Shown: positions 9,701-17,119, counted from the first letter of the stretch. The stretch: DNA of 64,000 nucleotides from Pandoraea sp. (GCA_031291335.1 JARLJF010000173.1:1-64000); one strand, 5' to 3'. Numbers and translations are program-made. The notes: generated by a model from the letters alone, not told the origin.

Positions 9701-12446
9701 CCTCATCATTCTCAATGAGCGCAAGGTGTCGTATATCCAGGACCTGCAAGTTTCGCTGCAGACGATGGTCAGCGGCACACAAGTCACGCCTGCGCATGGC
9801 GCGGGACATGGCGGTATTTCCGTCATTCGCGCCGACGGCCTCGACGCCTCGGAAATGACGTTGTTGTTAAGTGCCGCGCGTGTGGTTCTCGCAGGCGCGA
9901 GGCAAGGCAGCCTGGAAGAGCAAGTGGTCCGGATGGGGCGCAGCGATATCCGCAAGCCCGCCAGCATCACCCGGATTTACAGCACACGCGGCGATGACCT
10001 CCCCGACACGCCATTGCCCGCCCCGGCATTGGAGTATTTCAATGGACTGGGCGGGTTCGCCGACCAGGGGCGTGAGTACGTGACGGTGCTTGGGCCCGGC
10101 CAACGAACCCCTGCGCCGTGGGTGAACATCATCGCCAATCCGGACTTCGGTTTCCAGGTTTCGGAGTCGGGTGGCGGCTATACGTGGGCGTCCAACAGCC
10201 AGGAGAATCAACTGACCCCGTGGTCGAACGACCCGGTGGTCGATCCTTGCGGTGAGGCGTTCTTTCTGCGCGACGACGACACCGGTCACCTGTGGAGCCC
10301 GACCGCATCGCCCATCCGGCTGGAGAATACGCGTTACATCGCCTCTCACGGATTTGGCTATAGTCGCTTCGAGCATGCCGTGCATGGCATCAAGACCGAA
10401 CTCGTGCAGTTCGTGAGTTGGCACGACCCTGTCAAGCTCTCCACGCTGACCATTGAAAATCGTACGAAACGGCCGCGCAAGCTCTCCGTCGCGGCCTACG
10501 TCGAATGGGTGCTGGGCGCCGAACGTGCCCGCAATGCGCCGTTCGTCGTCTCAGAAATCGATCCCCTCACGGGCGCAATGTTCGCTACCAATCCGTGGAA
10601 CGCCGAGTTTGGTGAGCGAATCACCTTTATCGACTGGCGTGGCGACCAGACCGGCTGGACCGGCGACCGCACCGAATTCATCGGCCGCAACGGCGACCTT
10701 GCCCACCCGGCCGGGATGATGCCCGATGCCATGCTGAGCGACACCACCGGCGCGGGCCTGGACCCTTGCGGCGCGTTACTCACGCAGATCACGCTGGGGG
10801 CGGGCGAGCGCATCGAACTCACCTTCGTTCTAGGGCAGGCAAACGACCGTGACGCCGCAAGGCAATACGTTCAGCGGTATCGCGTGACATCGCCCTCCAA
10901 GGTCTTGTCGACGGTCAAATCGGAATGGCACGCCATTCTCACGCAGCTTCAGGTCGAGACCCCGGATCGGGCGACCGATCTGATGCTCAACGGCTGGCTG
11001 ATGTATCAAGTGGTGTCCTGCCGCATGTGGGCGCGCTCGGCGTTCTATCAAGCCAGCGGCGCATTCGGATTCCGCGATCAGTTGCAGGATTGCATGGCAC
11101 TGTGCCACTCGCGCCCCGATCTTGCGCGGGCGCATCTGCTCAAGGCCGCCGCACGACAGTTTGTCGAAGGGGACGTGCAACATTGGTGGCATCCGCCCTC
11201 AGGGCGAGGTGTTCGCACGCATATCTCCGACGACCGACTCTGGCTGCCCTATGCGCTCACGCATTACATTCGCATCACAGGCGACACGCAGATTCTCGAC
11301 GCGCAGGTGCCCTATCTGGAGGGACGCGCGGTGGGCGACGATGAAGAGAACGCCTACTACGTGCCGACGGTCACAGAGCAAACCGGAACGCTGTTCGAAC
11401 ACTGCCAACGCGCCATCGATTGCAGCCTCGCCACGGGTGTCCATGGATTGCCATTGATGGGCGGAGGCGACTGGAACGACGGCCTGAATCGGGTCGGGAT
11501 GGAAGGCAAAGGCGAAAGCATCTGGCTGGGCTGGTTCCTGCATGCCACGGCGATGCCCTTCGCCAGCTTGGCGGACGCGCGCGGCGAGGTCGAGGCCGCT
11601 GCGCGGTGGCGAGCGCATGCCGAACGATTGCGTGACGCACTGAACAATGGGGCTTGGGACGGTGCATGGTACTTGCGCGCCTACTTCGACGATGGAACGC
11701 CGCTCGGGAGCGAGGGCGATGCGGAGTGTCGCATCGATTCGATCTCGCAGAGCTGGAGCGTGATATCGGGCGCGGGAGATCCCGAACGGCAGCGTCGAGC
11801 GATGGAATCCGTCGAACACTATCTGGTACGACCGGGCGACGACCTCATCCTGCTGCTGACGCCTCCGTTCGACAAGATGGAACGCGATCCGGGGTATATC
11901 AAGGGCTACGTGCCTGGGGTGCGCGAAAACGGCGGGCAATACACACACGCGGCAACCTGGTGCATGATCGCGTTCGCGAAATTGGGCGATGGCAATCGCG
12001 CCGGCGACATGCTCAAGATGCTCAATCCCATCCATCACGCCGACACACGCGCTGGCGTGCATGCCTACAAGGTCGAGCCTTACGTGATGGCCGGCGACAT
12101 TTACGCGGCCGCCACGCACGTCCGTCGAGGCGGCTGGACCTGGTACACCGGCGCCGCCGGCTGGGTGTATCGCGGCGCCGTGGAATCGATTCTTGGGCTA
12201 CAGAAACGCGGTGCCACCCTGCGCATTGCGCCATGTATTCCGCGTGAATGGCGCGGGTTTCGCTTGAGTTATCTCTATGGCGAGTCACGCTATCTCATTT
12301 CGGTCGTGAATCTGCATGGCCAGAGTCAGGGTCCCATGTCAGTAACAGTCGATGGTCATTTGTTGGAAGGCAACGATCAGGACATTCCGTTGGTCGACGA
12401 CGGGCGAATTCATCGGGTGCAGATCAGCCTTCTGCCTTCAATATGA
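3753..12446 (+). CDS. ndvB: cyclic beta-1,2-glucan synthase (NdvB/Cgs-like)
   Basis: A 2,897-residue inner-membrane enzyme that builds periplasmic cyclic beta-1,2-glucan from UDP-glucose. Membrane segments are visible at about residues 418-470, 843-883 and 965-1006. The GT84 glycosyltransferase module lies between the first two: a DSD metal/nucleotide motif near 652-656, LSHDLFEG near 770, and RLHRWIRGDWQ near 800. A glucoamylase-like region follows (NWYDTRDL near 1113, MSWSGSMFEY near 1392, HHQGMS near 1535). Two carbohydrate-binding-like repeats start near 1630 and 2139, and a C-terminal GH94 phosphorylase-type domain contains FGFRDQLQD near 2438 and GGDWNDG near 2570, with the expected acid Asp. 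Length matches the family (about 2,800-2,900). A GGAG site lies 8 nt upstream of the start. Such glucans serve hypo-osmotic adaptation and host interaction. Confidence 0.95.
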   Translation: MWKLPGMDYFVGITRGTSDFGPPEAPIRAELFSRDRLEQHALSLARAQQVAVHPPRTRSLTSRAADNERVLRKCYDATAQATLQRRSITPAAEWLLDNFRTVSDQFREVRHGLNTQSFRSLPRLLDGPLRGYPRIYGVLWAFVAHTDSRFDPALLSCFLLAYQKVEPLTMAELWAMPLTLRAVMIENLRRLCAHVTQAQVNRQAADRYADDLLSRNAFALPTSSDAPKARAGVVAPFEPAFTVQLIQRLRYQDRSLQWLSDQLAQQGQSADDVVQAEHASQAAANMTVRNVITSLRDMRAFDWQPLFEEVSLVDAHLRQNPGYADMDFATRDGYRHEIEKLAARSHLSELAVTQALNLKIAAAATGMGDSAGVEDMPRRMDPGYYLLSAGRRDFEREIAYRAPLTHLWRLHGAPHCAAAYIVGVCLFSCLIVAVPLLLSVAAGVSAAGLVLLTVCGLFPASELAVLLIDRCLTRWIPPRHLPRLELADGISPDLRTFVVVPMMLTNEADIAAQVAQLEVHYLANPKGDVRFALLSDWRDADTEHIDSDIPLLDAASARIAALNARYATHTPGSSDTTDTTDTADTSDSPRFFLFHRRRLWNETQRKWLAWERKRGKLHEFNRLLRGATDTSFMNIDGHAPSIPPGVRYVITLDSDTRLPIDAVRQLVGTAAHPLNRPYLDPTSRRVVAGYGILQPRITPTLPSMSEGTVYSRLFSGPYGIDPYAGAVSDVYQDLLGEGSYIGKGLYDVDAFESSLAGRIPENTILSHDLFEGNFARCGLVTDIELFEDFPSHAQVAATRLHRWIRGDWQLLPWIIGKRGGAIPAAARWKMLDNLRRSLTAPGALATLVCAWVIARAPVEVWSALVLLAISAPAIFMIAAGLIPSQTGISMPSHWRAVGRDIRSGVERTFIVASMLANHAWLAADAIARTLFRLTVSRRRLLEWVTAAQVKLHAGRSLGNFLWSLRGAVTLTALCTAMVEWLRPASLPWAAPFLIVWGLSPFVAQWISRHPSPARPSLVPVGDNLALRVAGRRIWRFFATFVDEENHHLPPDNFQEDPRPVVAHRSSPTNFGLYLLSVLSARDFGWIGVTETVERLERTLGTMSTLARHQGHFFNWYDTRDLTPLVPQYVSSVDSGNLAGHLLVVASACEEIPLQPLFGRSQLDGVLDTLTLLRDAIAHESDDRRTLTVNRDHLYEELNALELMLRKPVPAIALDAIAEASEGWRRRWSAIDRLVTTLVDLAQTFVDERGDAAHSEVLYWVGAIRRDVKSHLRDLAPNVSPSGESPQSTTPSPLPGMEIPDAAIAKRFEAVAALARRLFDEMDFRFLFAPDRRLFSIGYRMGDPELDNSYYDLLASEARLTSFIAIAKGDVPATHWFRLGRIMAPYGKAAVLMSWSGSMFEYLMPSLVMDYPHRSLLDSTCALAVSSQIAYGKERNVPWGISESACNIRDRALTYQYADFGVPELALKRGLARSLVIAPYATVLAAMYDVPRAIANLKRLDTVGARGIFGYYDAVDYTPSRLPKNCSAVPVRTYMAHHQGMSLVALANVLFGDVMRQRFHRQAVVRAADLLLHEANPREICAVDLAPDIADTPLGVEAIVPVMRRFYSAGQTPPATHLLSNGEYSVMVTAAGSGYSLCGKAAVTRWREDLTCDPWGSYLFLRDMANDAVWSAAFQPVGTEPDSYDVAFSEDRASIVRHEGSLVTTLEILVSPEDNAEVRRLSITNTGQQAREIEVTSYAEIVLAPMASDTAHPAFSNLFVQTEYLPEVQGLLAMRRPRGGTDTPLWAAHVLASTTHGGNVGYETDRARFITRGRTIRDPVAVMDGRPLSNTVGPVLDPIFSLRTRIIVAPGATEHLVFSTMVAPNRESLLDLTDKYHDPASFQRISTLAWTQGQVNLHYLGITADDAHLFQFIANRVLYVDAAMRPAVEVLKRNILSAPSLWRFGISGDLPIVLVRVDDPDDRDIVRQLLRAHEYWQGKGVPVDLIILNERKVSYIQDLQVSLQTMVSGTQVTPAHGAGHGGISVIRADGLDASEMTLLLSAARVVLAGARQGSLEEQVVRMGRSDIRKPASITRIYSTRGDDLPDTPLPAPALEYFNGLGGFADQGREYVTVLGPGQRTPAPWVNIIANPDFGFQVSESGGGYTWASNSQENQLTPWSNDPVVDPCGEAFFLRDDDTGHLWSPTASPIRLENTRYIASHGFGYSRFEHAVHGIKTELVQFVSWHDPVKLSTLTIENRTKRPRKLSVAAYVEWVLGAERARNAPFVVSEIDPLTGAMFATNPWNAEFGERITFIDWRGDQTGWTGDRTEFIGRNGDLAHPAGMMPDAMLSDTTGAGLDPCGALLTQITLGAGERIELTFVLGQANDRDAARQYVQRYRVTSPSKVLSTVKSEWHAILTQLQVETPDRATDLMLNGWLMYQVVSCRMWARSAFYQASGAFGFRDQLQDCMALCHSRPDLARAHLLKAAARQFVEGDVQHWWHPPSGRGVRTHISDDRLWLPYALTHYIRITGDTQILDAQVPYLEGRAVGDDEENAYYVPTVTEQTGTLFEHCQRAIDCSLATGVHGLPLMGGGDWNDGLNRVGMEGKGESIWLGWFLHATAMPFASLADARGEVEAAARWRAHAERLRDALNNGAWDGAWYLRAYFDDGTPLGSEGDAECRIDSISQSWSVISGAGDPERQRRAMESVEHYLVRPGDDLILLLTPPFDKMERDPGYIKGYVPGVRENGGQYTHAATWCMIAFAKLGDGNRAGDMLKMLNPIHHADTRAGVHAYKVEPYVMAGDIYAAATHVRRGGWTWYTGAAGWVYRGAVESILGLQKRGATLRIAPCIPREWRGFRLSYLYGESRYLISVVNLHGQSQGPMSVTVDGHLLEGNDQDIPLVDDGRIHRVQISLLPSI
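5475..5519 (+). repeat. in-frame 9-bp tandem repeat (Asp-Thr-Thr) inside the glucan synthase gene
   Basis: Within the glucan synthase gene a 9-bp unit close to GATACGACC is repeated about three times, with two further degenerate units, encoding a DTTDTTDTADTSD-type stretch just before the GT84 core. The unit length keeps the frame, so copy-number change would only lengthen or shorten a polar linker. Confidence 0.6.
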
Positions 12447-12552
12447 CCTCACGCTTCTTTCCCTGAATTGAACGCCAGTTTCAATCATCGATATTTAAAT
12501 TGAATGACCGCGACTTCTGGAAAAACAAAATTGAAACGAAAATATAAACTTC

Positions 12553-12581
12553 TTGTTGGCGCATCAATACCAGCGTATAAA
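12553..12581 (+). promoter_or_regulatory. candidate sigma-70 promoter for the cold-shock gene
   Basis: TTGTTG (12553-12558), a 17-nt spacer and TATAAA (12576-12581) lie in the AT-rich 296-nt gap after the glucan synthase gene. Transcription would begin near 12588, leaving a leader of about 155 nt before the cold-shock ATG at 12743. Long structured leaders are the known site of cold regulation in cspA-type mRNAs. No coding sequence was seen in the rest of the gap. Confidence 0.55.
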
Positions 12582-12742
12582 AGAAGTACTGACCATCAAG
12601 TCTGACCTTTTTTCGATAGCGCATCGATCTCCCGATCTTTGCTGAATATTTCCGATCTCTGACCTTCTTGGTTGTCCGTTTTTCAACGCCTCATACCTCG
12701 TAATTCGCGACGGTAAAGCGTTGGACATTCGAGAGGTGATTT

Positions 12743-12955
12743 ATGAGTACCGGTACCGTCAAGTGGTTCAATAACAGCAGGGGCTTTGGTTTCATCACGC
12801 CGGATGATGGAAGCGTAGATCTTTTTGCTCATTTTTCCGCGATCAGCGCCGATAGCCGCGAGGAATTTCGGACGCTGGAGGAAAACCAGCGCGTTTCTTT
12901 CAATGTTGTGCAGGGTCCGAAAGGCCCGCACGCGTCCGACATCAAGCCTGCCTGA
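12743..12955 (+). CDS. cold-shock domain protein (CspA family)
   Basis: A 70-residue single-domain cold-shock protein that binds single-stranded nucleic acid, acting as an RNA chaperone or antiterminator. The fold begins [19 protein letters not shown]1 is RGFGFI where KGFGFI is usual, and RNP2 is DLFAHFS where VFVHFS/VFAHFS is usual. The Lys-to-Arg and Val-to-Asp changes are mild departures from the consensus. The C-terminal half ([19 protein letters not shown]) matches the family. GAGAGG lies 6-11 nt upstream. Its AT-rich, long leader suggests post-transcriptional cold control. Confidence 0.93.
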   Translation: MSTGTVKWFNNSRGFGFITPDDGSVDLFAHFSAISADSREEFRTLEENQRVSFNVVQGPKGPHASDIKPA

Positions 12956-13009
12956 TGCGCTCGCGCCCAGCGAACCGGACGACGACAGATACTTTTCAGG
13001 GAGCTCGCC

Positions 13010-13207
13010 ATGCTCACCCTATCGAAGCAAGCCATCCTTGCCGCACTTCAGCGCATTTCGGAGCGAAATCCGGAACCGTTGCCAGACGCCCTCACCGACG
13101 CCCTGCTGGCTCGCGACCTCATTCAACGCGTTGGCAAGCACCTGGAGCCAACACAGTTCGGCAAATCCTATTGCCGCGCGGCAAGCACGCTCCGGTGGCG
13201 GTGGTAG
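13010..13207 (+). CDS. small hypothetical protein (65 aa)
   Basis: A 65-residue ORF 54 nt after the cold-shock gene with GGGAG about 6 nt before the ATG. It predicts two amphipathic helices (ILAALQRISERN and ALTDALLARDLIQRVGKHL) and a basic, aromatic C-terminus. No family recognised. The ribosome binding site, position behind the cold-shock gene and sensible composition support a real gene, but small size leaves doubt. Confidence 0.5.
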   Translation: MLTLSKQAILAALQRISERNPEPLPDALTDALLARDLIQRVGKHLEPTQFGKSYCRAASTLRWRW

Positions 13208-13227
13208 CCAGCCGAGGAGAAGGCATT

Positions 13228-13302
13228 ATGGCAAGCATGTCCTGGTTTGTCGGCGCCATTACGGTCGCCGTCCTCTTGCTGATCTACTGGGGCATGCGGT
13301 AG
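13228..13302 (+). CDS. 24-residue single-span membrane peptide
   Basis: A 24-codon ORF with a strong GAGGAGAAGG ribosome binding site 5 nt before its ATG. Residues 6-22 form one hydrophobic helix (WFVGAITVAVLLLIYWG) ending in Met-Arg. This resembles the small membrane proteins of bacteria that modulate larger membrane complexes, often under stress. It follows the cold-shock gene and the 65-residue ORF, so all three may share a transcript. No homologue recognised. Confidence 0.5.
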   Translation: MASMSWFVGAITVAVLLLIYWGMR

Positions 13303-13318
13303 ACAGCTCACGTCCATC

Positions 13319-13371
13319 TGACAGTCATGTGCTGCGAGGCGCGTAGCGTCTCGATCAAGCCGTGACTGTCA
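13319..13371. other. nested double hairpin element
   Basis: TGACAGTCA (13319-13327) pairs perfectly with TGACTGTCA (13363-13371). Inside, CGAGGCGC (13335-13342) and GCGTCTCG (13346-13353) form an 8-bp stem with one G-U pair and a 3-nt loop. It lies between the small-peptide ORF and the IclR gene. With no clear T-tract it could be a terminator, a structured RNA part or a protein-binding site. Confidence 0.45.
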
Positions 13372-13390
13372 ACCGTCGTATTCACTAACG

Positions 13391-13419
13391 CGCCTCAAAA
13401 AGGGCGCTCACCGTATAAT
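13391..13419 (+). promoter_or_regulatory. candidate promoter (perfect -10) for the IclR gene
   Basis: A consensus TATAAT (13414-13419) lies 65 nt before the GTG start of the IclR gene. The -35 region (13391-13396) is poor, which fits an activated or repressed promoter. GCGCC and GGCGC arms flank an A-tract just upstream (13390-13406). Confidence 0.35.
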
Positions 13420-13483
13420 TTCCGACACTGGCCGGCAGCCATGCGCGCTTCGGCCTCCAATACTCATTTACCGCCCTCCTTCC

Positions 13484-14335
13484 GTGCCCAACAAAAGCCA
13501 CGAGACCGGACAGAAGTCAGGCAAACCCGCTGCCACAGACAAGCCCGTCGGAAAAGCGCCTCCGCTCGGCACGCAAAGCGTCCACCGCGCCGTGACCGTG
13601 CTGCGCGAGATTGCGGCGCATGGTCTGAAAGGCATGCGCCTGTCGGACATCGCCGATGCCTTGTCGCTGGAACGCCCCACCGCGCATCGCATCGTCAAGG
13701 GACTCGTCGCACAAGGCATGTTGATGCAGGACAGCCAGACGCGGCATTACCACCTTGGCCACGTCGTCTACGAGCTTGGCCTCGCCGCATCCCCCCATTT
13801 CAGCCTGCGCGAACTCTGTCAGCCAACACTTCAGGCACTGGCCGAAAAGTCGGGTGACTCCGTTTTCCTGATGGTTCGCAGCGGTCTCGATGCCGTGTGC
13901 ATCGACTTGCTCGAAGGCGGTTACCCGATCCAGACCCGCACGCTCGAGATTGGCGGCCGACGCCCACTCGGCGTCGGTGCCGGGAGTCTCGCGTTGCTGA
14001 TGTCACTGGCCCCTGACGAACAGGCCCGCGTGATGACGACGAATGCGGGACGGTTGAGCGCGTTCGGCAACCTCACCGAGGCAGGGCTGCAAAAGGCCGT
14101 CGACACCTCGGTGGCTGCCGGTTATGCCATCAATGAAGAGGATGTTCTGCCCGGCGTCTCCGCCATCGGGATGGCGATCCGGCCGCGTCAGGGACAGCCC
14201 TACGCCGCCATCAGCATCGCGGCGATCGAGTCACGCCTGTCAGGCGCCCGCCGCGCGGAGATGGCCAAGCTGTTGCAGAAGGAAGTTCGCGCGCTCGAGA
14301 AGAAACTCGATACCGAGTCCCTTAACTGGGAATGA
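13484..14335 (+). CDS. IclR family transcriptional regulator
   Basis: A 283-residue IclR regulator. After a polar N-terminal tail comes the winged helix (about residues 28-90: QSVHRAVTVLREIAAHG, then LSDIADALSLERPTAHRIVKGL). The effector-binding domain follows (GDSVFLMVRSGLDAVC, VGAGSLALL, GYAINEEDVLPGVSAIG), with the Cys in DAVCID typical of the family. The start is GTG at 13484; no good ribosome binding site is seen, so a different start is possible. It converges on the distal end of the 13-gene catabolic operon and is the natural candidate for its regulator. It resembles the second IclR at 34212 across both domains (QPTLxxLAxxxGDSVFLMVRSG in each). Confidence 0.92.
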   Translation: MPNKSHETGQKSGKPAATDKPVGKAPPLGTQSVHRAVTVLREIAAHGLKGMRLSDIADALSLERPTAHRIVKGLVAQGMLMQDSQTRHYHLGHVVYELGLAASPHFSLRELCQPTLQALAEKSGDSVFLMVRSGLDAVCIDLLEGGYPIQTRTLEIGGRRPLGVGAGSLALLMSLAPDEQARVMTTNAGRLSAFGNLTEAGLQKAVDTSVAAGYAINEEDVLPGVSAIGMAIRPRQGQPYAAISIAAIESRLSGARRAEMAKLLQKEVRALEKKLDTESLNWE

Positions 14336-14349
14336 AAGGAATACGCGGG

Positions 14350-14375
14350 ATGAGGCGCGCAAGCGCATGCCTCAT
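14350..14375. terminator. weak hairpin between convergent genes
   Basis: ATGAGGC (14350-14356) and GCCTCAT (14369-14375) can pair, with inner GCGC/GCGC pairing as well. It lies between the ends of the IclR gene (+) and the flavin reductase gene (-). There is no T-tract, so terminator function is tentative. Confidence 0.3.
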
Positions 14376-14405
14376 GCCTGCCGCCTGCCGCCTACCGTCG
14401 GCCGC

Positions 14406-14909
14406 TTATCCCAGCGCCAGATCGGGATGCTGCGTCGGTACCCCGTAGGCACCTCCGGCGTAAAGCAGCGGCACCCGGTCGCAATGGCCGACATCGACCA
14501 CTTCCCCGACGAAAATGAAGTGGTCGCCGCCCTCGTACTTGAACGTCAAACGGCATTCGAACCACGCGACGCAACCGTCGAAGAGCGGCATTCCCGAACG
14601 GCCGGTGCGCCACTCAACCCCCTCGAATCGATCCGGAACGGGCGATGCAAATCGCGCCGCGAGCGGCATCTGATCGGCGCACAGCACGTTGATTGCGAAA
14701 CGTCCCGACGACTCAAAGACTTCAAGACTTCGCGAACGCTTGTTGATGCTCCACAGGACTAGCGGCGGAGACAGCGACACCGAGTTGAACGAATTGGCCG
14801 TCAGCCCCACCGGCACGCCGTCCGGCGCCGTGGTCGTGACGATGGTCACGCCGGTGGCAAAGCGTCCCAACGCGTGGCGGAAATGGCTGGCATCGAATGT
14901 GGCGTTCAC
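14406..14909 (-). CDS. flavin reductase family protein (FMN reductase component)
   Basis: A 167-residue flavin reductase-like (HpaC/ActVB split-barrel) protein that would supply reduced flavin from NAD(P)H. Motifs include ALGRFATGVTIVTT at residues 11-24, GLTANSFNSVSLSPPLVLWS (about 35-54) and GRFAINVLC (about 70-78), the usual FMN-binding blocks. GTG at 14909 is chosen because AGGAGG lies 5-6 nt upstream. It is the last gene of the long minus operon, 80 nt after the MaoC gene. A probable client is the monooxygenase-like acyl-CoA-dehydrogenase-fold protein at 18367. Family call firm, partner inferred. Confidence 0.9.
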   Translation of the reverse strand: MNATFDASHFRHALGRFATGVTIVTTTAPDGVPVGLTANSFNSVSLSPPLVLWSINKRSRSLEVFESSGRFAINVLCADQMPLAARFASPVPDRFEGVEWRTGRSGMPLFDGCVAWFECRLTFKYEGGDHFIFVGEVVDVGHCDRVPLLYAGGAYGVPTQHPDLALG

Positions 14910-14989
14910 TGGGACCTCCTGAAAGACATCGTTGTTACCGAACGTATTGCACGAATCCATCCCGATCGACCGGGTAGCGCCCACTGCGC

Positions 14990-15418
14990 TCACTGCACAC
15001 GCGGCGCAGCCACCAGTGCCTCGCCGCTCGCGACCGTCTTCTCGCCCACGCGCGCCACGATCTCGCAACGCAAGCGCCGTCGCCCGTCGTCCGCCGGCGA
15101 GCAGTCGGCGACCGTCCCCACCACCATCACGATGTCGCCCGGACGCACCGGCGCATTGAAACGCGCATCGATATCGAGAATGGCGGCGGCCGGGCCAGCC
15201 CAATCAGAGACCGCCCGCCCCATGAATGCCATCGTCAACATGCCATGTGCGATTACGCCGCCAAGTCCCGCCTCTTGCGCGTAGGCCTGATCGTAGTGAA
15301 TCCGGTTGTAGTCGTCCGAGGCACCGGCGTAGCGCACCAGTTGTGTTGTCGTGATCGCAGGCACGGCGAGCGCGAAGGTGTCGCCCACGCGTGCGCGCTG
15401 AAGATGCGTTCCGTTCAT
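14990..15418 (-). CDS. MaoC family dehydratase / enoyl-CoA hydratase-2
   Basis: A 142-residue hot-dog protein with the hydratase-2 motif: DYNRIHYDQAYAQEAG followed by GVIAHGMLTM, giving the catalytic Asp/His pair. It would hydrate an enoyl-CoA to (R)-3-hydroxyacyl-CoA in the cytoplasm. AAGGAG lies about 8 nt upstream of the ATG. The start overlaps the stop of the preceding MaoC-like gene (ATGA), so the two are translationally coupled and probably form a heteromeric hydratase, as seen for MaoC-N/MaoC pairs in steroid catabolism. Confidence 0.9.
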   Translation of the reverse strand: MNGTHLQRARVGDTFALAVPAITTTQLVRYAGASDDYNRIHYDQAYAQEAGLGGVIAHGMLTMAFMGRAVSDWAGPAAAILDIDARFNAPVRPGDIVMVVGTVADCSPADDGRRRLRCEIVARVGEKTVASGEALVAAPRVQ

Positions 15419-15900
15419 GCCAGACTCCTTGTCTCCAACTGCCGGGACGATCGATAGACCGTCGTGCGTCGAACGACGAACACACTTTGCCCCGCTACGC
15501 CATCGTCACCGAGCAGGTGTCCGGTCATTTCCTGTCGCAGCAAGGACATCGCACCCCGTGCACCTGTCTTGTCGTCCACGCCGACAAGCCGCAGTCGGCA
15601 CTCGAAGCGCATGCCCGCCACGATCGGCTGCAAGTAGCGAAATCCGATCTCACCCGCAACGATGCGACGCCGGTCGAGCGTTGCGATCCACGGCGGGTCC
15701 TGCGGCGCACGGAAGCACGTCGGAAATGTCGGCGGAGCGACGATGCCGGCAAAGCCATGCCGCCGAGCGAACGCCTCGTCCCGATACAGCGGACTGGCGT
15801 CTCCGATAGCATCGGCAAATTTGCGAATCGCGCCGCGCTCCACTTCCACCACGAACGGCGCCGCGCTTGTCCCGATCAGCGAACGGTCGATCTCAGTCAT
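15415..15900 (-). CDS. MaoC N-terminal-type dehydratase subunit (FAS1-like)
   Basis: A 161-residue hot-dog protein of the MaoC-dehydratase N-terminal class: VERGAIRKFADAIGD, then RHGFAGIVAPPTFP. It lacks the full D-x-x-x-x-H catalytic motif of the downstream partner, which suggests a structural or substrate-binding subunit. ATG at 15900 has AAGGAG 8 nt upstream. It overlaps the next gene by 4 nt (ATGA). Together the two likely hydrate a bulky enoyl-CoA. Confidence 0.85.
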   Translation of the reverse strand: MTEIDRSLIGTSAAPFVVEVERGAIRKFADAIGDASPLYRDEAFARRHGFAGIVAPPTFPTCFRAPQDPPWIATLDRRRIVAGEIGFRYLQPIVAGMRFECRLRLVGVDDKTGARGAMSLLRQEMTGHLLGDDGVAGQSVFVVRRTTVYRSSRQLETRSLA

Positions 15901-15952
15901 CGTCACGCTCCTTGTTCCATGGCGCTCGCGGGCTTGCGAGCACGCGACCCCG

Positions 15953-17119
15953 TCATTCAACGCGCTCGATAATCGTTGCGGTACCGATCCCGCCGCCGCA
16001 ACACATCGATTGCAGCCCGAAGCGGCCACCGCGCCGCTCCAGCTCGTCGACCACTCCCGCCATCAACCGTGCGCCCGTGGAACCAAGTGGATGCCCCACG
16101 GCGATCGACCCGCCATTGACATTGACGCGTGCGAGATCGGGCTTCAATTCAGCCAGCCACGCGCCCAGCACAGACGAAAACGCTTCGTTGATCTCGAACA
16201 GATCGATGTCTTCGAGCGCCAACCCGCTTCTGGCGAGAATCTGCTGTGTTGCGGGAATCGGCCCCGTCAGCATCAGCGCCGGATCAACGCCGACAACGAA
16301 TTGCGCGCGCAGCACCGCACGCGGACGCAGACCGTACTCGCGCGCTTTGTCCGCGGTCATGATCAGCACGGCGGCAGCGCCATCGGACACCTGGCTCGCG
16401 TTACCCGCTGTCACCCGCCCATCCTCACGGAACGATGCTTTGAGCGACGTCAGTTTCTCAAGCGACGTATCGCGGCGAACGCCCTCATCACGATCGAGTA
16501 CCTGATTGTCGACCCCGGCAAGCGGCACCATCTGGCGCGAGAACCGGCCGGCCTCGTGCGCTTCGGCGCTCAGGACATGACTGCGCAATGCCAGTTCATC
16601 GAGATAGCGGCGATCGAGTTGCCAGCGCTCGGCAATGCGCTCGGCGGCAATGCCCATCGACGGCATGGAGAAGCGCTCAACCAGTGACGGTGGATAACGC
16701 AGGCCGTAACGTGTGTCGTCGTTGCCGCCCTGTGTCTTCGACATCAGCTCGACACCGCCGGCAATGACGACGTCGCATACGCCGCTGCGAATCAGGTTGT
16801 CGGCGAAATGGATCGCCTGCTGTGACGATCCGCAAGCGCGCTGCACCGTGGTTCCCGGCACTGTCACCGGGAAATCGGCCAGCAGTAACGCCGTACGGGC
16901 AATGTTGCCGGCCTGCTCGCCGACCTGCGTGGCGCATCCGGCAACGATATCGTCCACGTCGCCACGGGGCACACCGGTACGCTCGACGAGGGCCGAGAGC
17001 ACGTGCGCCAGCAACGCGGCGGCATGCCACTCCCGCAGTGCCCCATTGCGGCGGCCGACGGGGGTGCGCACGACATCGACGATGACCGGCTCGCGCCCGG
17101 CGAGATCGCGCGCCTTCAT
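15953..17119 (-). CDS. thiolase family protein (acetyl-CoA C-acyltransferase)
   Basis: A 388-residue type I thiolase. The nucleophilic Cys sits in TVQRACGSSQQAIH (about residue 89), the base His in GHPLGSTGARL (about 345), and the second Cys in QSMCCGGGIGTA near the C-terminus. All catalytic residues are present. It would cleave a 3-oxoacyl-CoA with free CoA, the final step of a beta-oxidation-like route. ATG at 17119 overlaps the acyl-CoA dehydrogenase stop (ATGA), with GGGGAG upstream. Annotation as a degradative rather than biosynthetic thiolase rests on the neighbours. Confidence 0.95.
   Translation of the reverse strand: MKARDLAGREPVIVDVVRTPVGRRNGALREWHAAALLAHVLSALVERTGVPRGDVDDIVAGCATQVGEQAGNIARTALLLADFPVTVPGTTVQRACGSSQQAIHFADNLIRSGVCDVVIAGGVELMSKTQGGNDDTRYGLRYPPSLVERFSMPSMGIAAERIAERWQLDRRYLDELALRSHVLSAEAHEAGRFSRQMVPLAGVDNQVLDRDEGVRRDTSLEKLTSLKASFREDGRVTAGNASQVSDGAAAVLIMTADKAREYGLRPRAVLRAQFVVGVDPALMLTGPIPATQQILARSGLALEDIDLFEINEAFSSVLGAWLAELKPDLARVNVNGGSIAVGHPLGSTGARLMAGVVDELERRGGRFGLQSMCCGGGIGTATIIERVE

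Noticed and set aside
3753-12446. Many long alternative-frame ORFs inside the glucan synthase gene on both strands
   Set aside because: They are shadows in GC-rich DNA: Arg/Ala/Pro-rich, no family motifs, no ribosome binding sites, and the real frame has continuous domain matches.
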